Positions 8,297 to 15,253 of a stretch of DNA of 64,000 nucleotides are shown one piece after another. This DNA is from Dictyobacter aurantiacus (GTDB lineage: Bacteria > Chloroflexota > Ktedonobacteria > Ktedonobacterales > Ktedonobacteraceae), in assembly GCF_003967515.1 (NCBI RefSeq), contig NZ_BIFQ01000002.1, positions 1,426,001-1,490,000 of the forward strand, given 5' to 3'. Made by a program: the position numbers and the translations under genes. The notes beneath the pieces are model-generated. The model saw only the letters and a program-made list of their open reading frames with translations. It was not told where the DNA came from and did no database searches. The first letter of the stretch is position 1. The number at the start of each line of letters is the position of its first letter.

Positions 8297-9355
8297 TTAA
8301 CGTGTCTGTGGCAGTACTGAATCTCGAACGATCAACTGTACATCCAGAATATGATTCATATGAATTGCTTCGGGGTTGCTGACACGTGCGATCAATGTTT
8401 GCACAGCTACTGCGCCCATAACTTCTTTATGGACGCGCATCGTGGTCAGTGGAGGCGTCAGGTGTTCCGCCAGGTCAACATCGTCGAAGCCAACGATAGA
8501 GAAATCCTGGGGCGCATGAAAATCCATGGCGCGCAACGTTTTAATGATCCGGCTGGCCACTGGATCATTGGCGCAAAACAGTGCCCTTGGAGGATCCATC
8601 TGCTGCATCAGATTTTTACATACAGCGAGTGTATCCTGATAGGAGTGATAAATAATCTGGTCATCGAGGGGGAGTCCCGCCTCAAGCAGAGCATCTTGAT
8701 AGCCTTTTTGCCGCCAGGTAAAAGAGTGGATCATATTGCCGGGAAAATCGCGGGTGCTATGTTCATTGATATAGGCGATGCGCCTGTATCCCTGCTGAAT
8801 CAGATAGCGGGTAGCCTGTTTGGCGCCCTCGTAGTTGTCGGATAGCACGCTATCCACTTTTTGTGTCAGGCCTGATACATAGTTATCCACCAGCACAATA
8901 GGAACGTTTACCGCCTGAATAGTCTGGATCGTCTGGGTCTCGGAGGGGCCGACCAGCAGGATACCATCGACCTCCATCTCATGAATCTGTGCCTGCAAGC
9001 TATAGGGAGGGGTCTGATAATTGATGGCCTGGTAGACCAGCTGGAGATTGTATTTGCGCGCTTCTGTTTCTGCCCCATGGAGCACACCGGCCCAGAAGGG
9101 ATCACTCAGGGCCTGGCGTTGATTGAACTCGTTATAGCATAAGAGAAAACAGATCTTCTTGATCTGCAGCTCTTTTTGCTTTGATGAAGCATGGCGCGTC
9201 GTGGCCTTAAAATAGCCGAGCTCAGCCGCCACCTGCAACACACGCTGCCTGACCTCCGCATTGATATTTTGATGATTGTTCAGGGCTCTAGAAACCGTCG
9301 CAATCGATACCTCAGCCATCTGTGCGATATCTTTCACTGTCACCGAACGGGTCAC
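8297..9355 (-). CDS. LacI-family transcriptional repressor
   Basis: This 352-residue regulator has the LacI helix-turn-helix at about 5-26 (VTVKDIAQMAEVSIATVSRALN), a hinge helix to about 60, and a periplasmic-binding-like sugar domain ending in GFDDVDLAEHLTPPLTTMR. It binds operators as a dimer and is released by a sugar. GTG is the start, with AGGAG 8 nt before it. The gene sits between two sugar importers: importer 1 lies downstream on the same strand and importer 2 is divergent. It most likely controls one or both. An 11-bp inverted repeat directly upstream (9420-9472) may be its own operator. Confidence 0.94.
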   Translation of the reverse strand: MTRSVTVKDIAQMAEVSIATVSRALNNHQNINAEVRQRVLQVAAELGYFKATTRHASSKQKELQIKKICFLLCYNEFNQRQALSDPFWAGVLHGAETEARKYNLQLVYQAINYQTPPYSLQAQIHEMEVDGILLVGPSETQTIQTIQAVNVPIVLVDNYVSGLTQKVDSVLSDNYEGAKQATRYLIQQGYRRIAYINEHSTRDFPGNMIHSFTWRQKGYQDALLEAGLPLDDQIIYHSYQDTLAVCKNLMQQMDPPRALFCANDPVASRIIKTLRAMDFHAPQDFSIVGFDDVDLAEHLTPPLTTMRVHKEVMGAVAVQTLIARVSNPEAIHMNHILDVQLIVRDSVLPQTR

Positions 9356-9419
9356 GTGTTTTTCTCCTGCTGCAAACTACAGAATACCTGGCTATTCTCT
9401 TGATACCATGGCTGACGTA

Positions 9420-9472
9420 AAAAGTCAATGCGCCATTACAGGCTTTTTTGCAGAAAAATAGCATTGACTTTT
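9420..9472. promoter_or_regulatory. Inverted and direct repeats upstream of lacI-type gene
   Basis: AAAAGTCAATG (9420-9430) and CATTGACTTTT (9462-9472) are a perfect 11-bp inverted repeat 31 nt apart. Between and after them TTTTGCAGAAAAAT and TTTTACAGAAAAAT form direct repeats. The spacing suits looping by a LacI tetramer or two dimer sites. Confidence 0.4.
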
Positions 9473-9543
9473 ACAGAAAAATCATTATGATTACTTATAT
9501 GCTTTACTATATCCACGCTGTGTTCATCGTTTGAACAAGCGAG

Positions 9544-9583
9544 ATAAGTTTGTGGTAGACGCGGGCTACATATACAAACTTAT
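9544..9583. promoter_or_regulatory. Hairpin or operator in the divergent region
   Basis: ATAAGTTTGT and ACAAACTTAT are perfect inverted repeats, with an inner GTAG/CTAC pair. The element lies between the repressor gene and importer 2. It could be an operator for importer 2 or a leader structure. Confidence 0.35.
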
Positions 9584-9601
9584 TGTGACCTTTCTAGCCA
9601 A

Positions 9602-9808
9602 TCATTGAAGATGCGCTAATTCATGAAGGTAGGTGTATAATGCATAAGCAGTATCTCCATTGGCCCATCCGCTCGATACCGCTTGCTTTTCTTCCCCTTC
9701 CATCTCTTCCTGTAATCTACTCTTTAAAAAGATTAACGTCCCTGTAACGCAAGCTTTTACAGCTAACGTTTGTTTTAGTGCACGTTGTAGAGCGTGTTTG
9801 ATTCTCAT
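9602..9808 (-). CDS. Possible small protein, doubtful
   Basis: An open frame of 68 codons lies in the otherwise empty stretch between the repressor and importer 2. The predicted peptide is mixed and fairly protein-like (QEEMEGEEKQAVSSGW, ending YLHELAHLQ). However its start falls inside the edge of a dispersed repeat and lacks a clear ribosome site. I do not recognise it. It may be chance. Confidence 0.2.
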   Translation of the reverse strand: MRIKHALQRALKQTLAVKACVTGTLIFLKSRLQEEMEGEEKQAVSSGWANGDTAYALYTYLHELAHLQ

Positions 9809-9935
9809 GATAATGGCCTGCGACCTGCATGGGTTTGCGTACCTGTTGCACTAACACACAAAACCGATGCGGTCGCGCACGCGGACACCCGTGCGGGGGC
9901 GCGCACATGCCCCTATACGACGAGAGTCTGACACA
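9806..9935 (+). repeat. Composite hairpin repeat, copy A (hairpin lost)
   Basis: The left flank (GGCCTGCGACCTGCATGGGT) and the right flank (GCGGGGGCGC, then CTATACGACGAGAGTC) match copy C at 41079. The left hairpin arm and loop are missing: CGTACCTG runs directly into CACTAACACACAAAACCGATG, the outer end of the right arm. It therefore looks like a family member that deleted its hairpin. It ends just upstream of the ribosome site of importer 2. Confidence 0.75.
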
Positions 9936-9961
9936 TTCTTCTGCAAGGAGGTTGACCGAGC

Positions 9962-10927
9962 ATGAGTACATCTGGTGTACAGGCTATTGACACCAATGCC
10001 AGCCAGATCACGGACGCCCAGAAGCGGTTCGGGCGACGGAGCCACAAAAATAAATTGGAGGCTCGCGAGGCCAGGGATTTCTGGCTGTTGATCTCGCCCT
10101 GGGTCATTGGTTTCATCCTTTTTACCGGTGGCCCGGTAGTGGCCTCATTTATTTTGAGCTTTACGGATTACACGGGAACGTCTAGCGCTCCCAATTTTAT
10201 TGGCTTGCAGAACTATACATCCCTGTTCGCGGATTCTATCTTTCTGAAATCGCTGGCGGTGACGACGTATTATGTGGTGCTGTCGGTGCCGCTGGCGCTG
10301 ATAGGCTCTCTGTTGCTGGCTCTGCTGCTCAATCAGCGTGTCCGTTTCCTGGGAGTATTCCGCACTATCTATTACATGCCGACCGTCATCGCGGGCGTCG
10401 CCCTCTCCCTCTTATGGCAGTGGATCTTTAATCCTGATCTTGGCATTGCCAACTATCTATTGAACCTGCTGCATCTGCCATCTTTGCTCTGGTTTCAGGA
10501 TGAGTCCACGGTTATCCCATCCTTTGTGCTCATGAGCCTGTGGGGACTGGGTGGTCCGATGATTGTCTTCCTGGCCTCTTTACAGGGCATTCCTCCTGAA
10601 CTGTATGAGGCGGCCTCCCTCGATGGTTCTAATGGCTGGCATAAATTTAGATATGTAACTATCCCAATGATCAGCCCCGCCATCCTGCTGAACCTGGTCA
10701 CGGGCGTGATTGGAGCTTTCCAGATTTTTGTGCAGGGATACGTGATCACGCAGGGTGGACCGAATTTCGCCTCCGAGTTCTATGTACTCTATCTGTTTAA
10801 CAACGCCTTCCAGTACTTTAAATTTGGCTACGCGGCCAGTCAGGCATGGATTCTGTTTGTCATTATTCTGGCCTTAACGATCGCGATGCTGCAGATCAGT
10901 CGGCGCCTGGTGTACTACGAAGCTTAG
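9962..10927 (+). CDS. ABC sugar transporter permease, MalF type (importer 2)
   Basis: This 321-residue CUT1 permease has six predicted spans after a charged N-terminal tail and carries the EAA loop PELYEAASLDGSNGWHKF. AAGGAGGT at 9942 precedes the ATG by 12 nt. It opens the plus-strand operon MalF - MalG - binding protein, the reverse gene order of importer 1. A transport ATPase is again absent. It is divergent from the LacI-type gene with about 600 nt between them, which contain inverted repeats and a repeat element. Substrate unknown; sugar or polyol uptake is inferred from the family. Confidence 0.93.
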   Translation: MSTSGVQAIDTNASQITDAQKRFGRRSHKNKLEAREARDFWLLISPWVIGFILFTGGPVVASFILSFTDYTGTSSAPNFIGLQNYTSLFADSIFLKSLAVTTYYVVLSVPLALIGSLLLALLLNQRVRFLGVFRTIYYMPTVIAGVALSLLWQWIFNPDLGIANYLLNLLHLPSLLWFQDESTVIPSFVLMSLWGLGGPMIVFLASLQGIPPELYEAASLDGSNGWHKFRYVTIPMISPAILLNLVTGVIGAFQIFVQGYVITQGGPNFASEFYVLYLFNNAFQYFKFGYAASQAWILFVIILALTIAMLQISRRLVYYEA

Positions 10928-10947
10928 GTGAAAGAGAGAGTAATCAT

Positions 10948-11835
10948 ATGTCATTGCAAGTAACGCAGATGGACTCTGCCAGGAAGAGGGCGCTGCTGCG
11001 CAAGCGCATCAACAAGGTTATCGTTTATGCCTTGCTTATCTTCTTTGCGATCATCTTCTTGATCCCCGTTGCCTGGATGTTGTCGACGGCACTGAAGTCG
11101 CTGGCGGATGTCAGCGCGTTTCCGCCCGTTATCATCCCTAATCCGCCGCTGTGGTCAAATTTTGTAACGGCGCTGACGGCGGTCCCGGTTTTTCAGTACA
11201 TGGGAAACTCGGCGGCGTACTGTTTACTGACGATTATCGGGGATATTCTTTCTTCCTCGCTGGTTGCCTACGCCTTTGCCCATGTGCGTTTTAAGTATCG
11301 CGAAATCGTCTTTATCTTTGTGCTCGCGACTATGATGATCCCGTATGAAGTATTGATTATCCCACAGTTCCTGCTGTTCCGCTCGCTGGGTTGGATCGAT
11401 ACGTATCTCCCCTTGATTGTGCCTACCTTCTTTGGAAGTCCCTACCTGATCTTTTTGTTGCGGCAGGCGTTTCGCGGTATTTCGCGCGACGTGGTAGAGG
11501 CCGCCAAACTGGATGGGGCCAATCACCTGGTCATCTGGTGGCGGATCATCCTGCCGCTCTCCAGGCCGGCCCTGGCGGCGGTTGCTATCTTCTCCTTTAT
11601 GTTCCACTGGAACGATTTGATGGGTCCATTGATCTATCTCAATACGAACGAGTCCTATCCCATCAGTCTGGGCCTGTCCCAGTATACGGCGGCCTACGGT
11701 ACTACCGCGTGGAACATCTTGATGGCGGCCGCGCTGGTCGCGGTAATTCCTTGCGTGCTGGTCTTCTTCTTCTCACAGCGTTACATCATTCAAGGAATCG
11801 TCGTTGCCCGGCCCTCCGTAGAGAAGCAGCAGTAA
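10948..11835 (+). CDS. ABC sugar transporter permease, MalG type (importer 2)
   Basis: This 295-residue permease pairs with the MalF-type protein 20 nt upstream. Six predicted spans and the EAA loop VVEAAKLDGANHLVIWWRIILPLS are seen. I chose the ATG at 10948 because AAAGAGAGAG stands before it and the upstream in-frame extension overlaps the previous gene by about 80 nt. The protein ends IVVARPSVEKQQ, longer than the usual GAVKG end. Between it and the binding-protein gene lies a small hairpin (11847-11871). Confidence 0.93.
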   Translation: MSLQVTQMDSARKRALLRKRINKVIVYALLIFFAIIFLIPVAWMLSTALKSLADVSAFPPVIIPNPPLWSNFVTALTAVPVFQYMGNSAAYCLLTIIGDILSSSLVAYAFAHVRFKYREIVFIFVLATMMIPYEVLIIPQFLLFRSLGWIDTYLPLIVPTFFGSPYLIFLLRQAFRGISRDVVEAAKLDGANHLVIWWRIILPLSRPALAAVAIFSFMFHWNDLMGPLIYLNTNESYPISLGLSQYTAAYGTTAWNILMAAALVAVIPCVLVFFFSQRYIIQGIVVARPSVEKQQ

Positions 11836-11846
11836 AGAGAGATAAG

Positions 11847-11871
11847 CGGGCTTGCCTGCCGCGCAAGCCCG
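11847..11871 (+). repeat. Intra-operon hairpin CGGGCTTGC
   Basis: CGGGCTTGC and GCAAGCCCG form a 9-bp stem with a 7-nt loop, 11 nt after the permease stop. It may stabilise or process the mRNA, or be a remnant of the GTAGGT-type repeats, which share GGGCTTG. Confidence 0.45.
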
Positions 11872-11904
11872 AACGTATCGAGTTCTGATGAAGCGAGGTG
11901 CTTA

Positions 11905-13278
11905 ATGCTTAAATGGTTAAGCAGAACACTACTACTGGGTGCATTTTTATGCCTGGTTGTCCTGGTTAATACCGGTTGTAGCGTGCTGGGCGTTAATGCC
12001 AAAACCCTCTCGGGCCGAACCACGGTGACGTGGCTGGTACGCACCGATGTCAACATCAATCCCTGGGAATACAAGGTCGTCGATGAGTTTGAGGCCACGC
12101 ATCCCAACATTCATATCAAACTGGTGCTGGTCCCTTCCGGGGCGAACTTCGATCAGAAACTGGTGACGATGCAAGTTGGCTGGGAGCCGGCCGACGTCTT
12201 CTCAACCTGGGGCAACAACAGTTGGGCGGACGAGGTCTATCGAGGTTTTGCCGCCGATCTGAGCCCGTATATTCAGGCCAGCCATTTCTCCTTCGACGGC
12301 ATGAATCAGAAACTGCTGGATCAGTATAGCGTTAACGGCCATGTCTACGCCATCCCGTTTGCCACCGGTGGTAGCTACACCTTCTATAATGTGGATATGT
12401 TCAAGAAGGCAAATCTGCCGATGCCGCCAACCAGCTGGGACGATCCCAACTGGAACTGGGATACCATGTTGAAAGATGCTCAGGCTATGACAGTGAAGAA
12501 TGCTTCTTTAAATAATCGCCAGTATGGTATGAGCGACGATCTGTGGCCGGAAAATGCCAATTCCATGCTCTTTGGAGGCGATTATTTCCAGAAGTCTACC
12601 TATCAAGACGGTGTTGTTTCAGCGACTACCGCGACCGATCCACTCGTTGAGAAATCGGTGCAATGGAAACGCGACCTGATGTACAAATATCAAATCGCGC
12701 CTCTGCCCGCCGATGCCAGCCTGCTCAATGGGTTTTTGAGTGGTAAAGTGGGTATGTCTATGACTGGCGTGTGGGGTTTCTGGGCGAACAAGCCGGCTAC
12801 GTTTCACTGGGCGGTAGCTCCCCTACCACATTTCAGTAACAACACCCAGGATGTCCTGTTTACCGACCCCTGGATGATGTCCAAGGATTCCAAACACCCC
12901 AAGGAGGCCTGGACATTTATTCAGTGGCTATGCGATCCCGCCCACGGTGCTAAATCCTATATGGAGGCCTCCGGTGCCGTACCCCCCTGGTCGCAATTGT
13001 TGCCGGAATGGGCGGAGAATACCCACAAGGTTATGCCTTCCTTGTCCCAGGAGCAACTGATGCAGGTAGCGCAGGGATCACTGGACCATGGCAGGGAATC
13101 GATCAACCACCTGGCGATTAGCTATGGGCAGTTCGACAGTGTGATTTCAAATGTGTTATCGCCCGTCTATAATACCGGCAAGGTTGATCCGGCCAAAGCC
13201 CTCAATGATGTGCAGCAGCAGCTGCAAGAAACCATCCAGAAAGTGGGGCCGGTCAAGCCCCTTTCCGCGACACATTGA
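11905..13278 (+). CDS. Sugar-binding lipoprotein of ABC importer 2
   Basis: This 457-residue family-1 solute-binding protein starts with a short basic region, a hydrophobic segment and a lipobox (LVNTGCS, about 20-26), so it is a Sec-exported lipoprotein. The mature part shows the expected pattern TVTWLVRTDVN, DEFEATHPNIHIKLV and PFATGGSYTFYNVDMF. It feeds the two permeases encoded upstream. GCGAGGTG precedes the ATG. It is only distantly like the Tat-type binding protein of importer 1, so the two importers probably take different sugars. The gene is followed by a strong terminator. Confidence 0.93.
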   Translation: MLKWLSRTLLLGAFLCLVVLVNTGCSVLGVNAKTLSGRTTVTWLVRTDVNINPWEYKVVDEFEATHPNIHIKLVLVPSGANFDQKLVTMQVGWEPADVFSTWGNNSWADEVYRGFAADLSPYIQASHFSFDGMNQKLLDQYSVNGHVYAIPFATGGSYTFYNVDMFKKANLPMPPTSWDDPNWNWDTMLKDAQAMTVKNASLNNRQYGMSDDLWPENANSMLFGGDYFQKSTYQDGVVSATTATDPLVEKSVQWKRDLMYKYQIAPLPADASLLNGFLSGKVGMSMTGVWGFWANKPATFHWAVAPLPHFSNNTQDVLFTDPWMMSKDSKHPKEAWTFIQWLCDPAHGAKSYMEASGAVPPWSQLLPEWAENTHKVMPSLSQEQLMQVAQGSLDHGRESINHLAISYGQFDSVISNVLSPVYNTGKVDPAKALNDVQQQLQETIQKVGPVKPLSATH

Positions 13279-13300
13279 TCTCGGATTCCCCACAAATCTA

Positions 13301-13332
13301 AAAAACGGGAGCACCCCTGCTCCCGTTTTTTT
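13301..13332 (+). terminator. Rho-independent terminator of importer 2
   Basis: AAAAACGGGAGCA and TGCTCCCGTTTTT form a stem around a CCCC loop, followed by TT. It lies 23 nt after the binding-protein stop. Stem and U-run are both strong. Confidence 0.95.
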
Positions 13333-13568
13333 CAAACAAGAGTTTATTGTCCTGGGCGACTTTTCTGCCAGTCTGCTCCAGAGCCAGCTAGAAAGCGGCG
13401 AATTCAAAAGCGATGAACCCTACCTACCATTCTAGAGCTTTTTATATTATTATTATTAATGTAGGCTCAGATACTTTTTGTCCTGTATACTTCCTGAAAG
13501 CGTAAAACCAATCAAGCTACCTGGCTAGCCCCTGGTTTTATCCAGCAAGCTAGAGAGGATTAAGTGCA

Positions 13569-14060
13569 ATGAAGTATCCTTTTCGCGATTTCCCCTCGCC
13601 CCTGGGAGCAAGAAACTCCCGGCCTCTGGGTGGTCCACCTGATGAACTCGATCGCTGGCTGGTGCGTTGGCGACTTGGCATGTTTAAATCCATCTATCGA
13701 CTGCGTCAGCATCGCTGGCGGGTTGTGGGTGTTTTGCTTATTCTTGCTCTGCTGGTCACGGTCTGGCTGCTTCCCATGCCTGATGAAACCGGGGCTGTAC
13801 AGACTATTCACAATCGCGAGACCACATTAGTGACGGGATTGCAGAAAGTATGTGACCATCCACAGCAGGTCTTCCAGCAATTTGGCTATGCTCAGGCGAA
13901 GGTACCAGATAGAAACACCCTGTCCCAACTACCCACGCCCGCGCATCTGCAGTTGCAGAAGCAAGGCGATATGACTTATGATCCGGCCACGGATATTTTA
14001 TGCACCATCGGGGGATCAGGTATCTATACTCGCTTTGTACAGCATCTGCAAAAATGGTAA
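13569..14060 (+). CDS. Unrecognised single-span membrane protein
   Basis: This 163-residue protein is not one I recognise. The first 50 residues are basic and Pro/Arg-rich. One membrane span follows at about 52-72 (VVGVLLILALLVTVWLLP). About 90 residues then lie outside the membrane, including two Cys (in KVCDHP and DILCTIGG) that could pair. A GAGAGGA site stands 10 nt before the ATG and an AT-rich leader precedes it. It is alone between a terminator and a convergent amidohydrolase gene. The ribosome site and mixed composition support a real gene. Confidence 0.65.
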   Translation: MKYPFRDFPSPLGARNSRPLGGPPDELDRWLVRWRLGMFKSIYRLRQHRWRVVGVLLILALLVTVWLLPMPDETGAVQTIHNRETTLVTGLQKVCDHPQQVFQQFGYAQAKVPDRNTLSQLPTPAHLQLQKQGDMTYDPATDILCTIGGSGIYTRFVQHLQKW

Positions 14061-14141
14061 ACTGTAAAGCCTTTCCTGGCCGATGCGCTGGAGCAAGAGT
14101 GTCAGCATATGTAACGCTGCGGTTCAATTTCTTGACAGGAT

Positions 14142-15098
14142 TCAATTGACGCTGGATGCAAGTAGGCGCTCGATATTGCCGCTGAGCACGGCCGCCTTGT
14201 CTTCTTCGCTGAGATTGAGATTGGCCAGTAGCTCATCGATGCGTCGGCGGCTCATGATGGGCATAATTGGCCAATCGCTACCGATAAGCAGGTGTTCTGG
14301 TCCCAGCACATCCAGGGCGAAGCGCAGTGTTGGCAGATCAAAGCCCATCGTGTCGATGTACAGATTTTTGCGCGCGCTGGCAGGTGGCGTGCCCTTCCAG
14401 CCATCATCCTGGGCGTATTCCTGTTCGGCTATGCCCGCGAAGATAAGGGTAGCTGCACCGATCATTGGCAGCACAACTTTCAGACCGGCATAGCGGTCCA
14501 AAATACCGCCGCGCAGCAGTTTCAGAATGCTGGTGGTATGCTCCGTTCCACGTGCCAGCAGGGTGCCAGTGTGACCCATATGCGCCAGCCGTTCCGTCAG
14601 GCCTGCCGGGCTGACGGGATGGATAAAGACAGTGATGCCCAGTTCAGATGCGGTCTCAAAGACCGGACGGACCTGTGGCGCATCCAGGTAATGGCCGCCC
14701 TGCGAGCAATCAATGCAGATACCAGATAGCTGAAGCTCTTTGATCGCGCGCACCACCTCACGGGCGGCCGCCTTACCCTGGAAGGCATCGATGGTAGCCA
14801 GGCCGAACAGGCGCTGTGGGTAGCGTGCTACTAATGCAGCGATCTGATCATTGATGCGCTCAATTAAGATCATGGGGAGCTGCTCAACTGGTGAGACGAT
14901 CGTACTGGCTGGCGCGCTGACCACTTTCGCATCGATGCCCGCCACATCCATCGCCGCCAGTTGCGCATTAATATCTGTCAGAAGAGGCCACGCGCGCGCG
15001 ATGCGACTCGATCCCTGTGGCGCGGGCAACGGTAGCCAGCCCTCATCATAGTAATGACTATGAAAGTCAATCAGGCGAGGTGGGTCCTGTGAATGCAT
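14142..15098 (-). CDS. Amidohydrolase-2 (ACMSD-like) family protein
   Basis: This protein of about 318 residues belongs to the metal-dependent amidohydrolase/ACMSD family (TIM barrel hydrolases and decarboxylases). The first metal pair is visible in DFHSH (His15 and His17 counting from the GTG two codons earlier), a third ligand in VFIHP (His162), and the metal Asp in IGSDWP (Asp277). The segment LKVVLPMIGAA (about 208-218) normally reads LPHxGG, with a His that acts in catalysis in ACMSD; here that residue is Met214. The enzyme may be altered in chemistry or weak. I chose the ATG at 15098 with AAGG before it. Substrate unknown; neighbours give no clue. Confidence 0.85.
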   Translation of the reverse strand: MHSQDPPRLIDFHSHYYDEGWLPLPAPQGSSRIARAWPLLTDINAQLAAMDVAGIDAKVVSAPASTIVSPVEQLPMILIERINDQIAALVARYPQRLFGLATIDAFQGKAAAREVVRAIKELQLSGICIDCSQGGHYLDAPQVRPVFETASELGITVFIHPVSPAGLTERLAHMGHTGTLLARGTEHTTSILKLLRGGILDRYAGLKVVLPMIGAATLIFAGIAEQEYAQDDGWKGTPPASARKNLYIDTMGFDLPTLRFALDVLGPEHLLIGSDWPIMPIMSRRRIDELLANLNLSEEDKAAVLSGNIERLLASSVN

Positions 15099-15253
15099 AA
15101 GCACACCCTTATTTCTGATAGTCAGTAATAAAATATGCTTCTGTTATAGCATGCTTTTCGTTGCATTTCAATAGATATTTTTGTGCATAGCCATGTTCTT
15201 TTCAACCATTATGGTACTTCTTCATATTTCTATTGCTGCTTGTATGCCAGATA

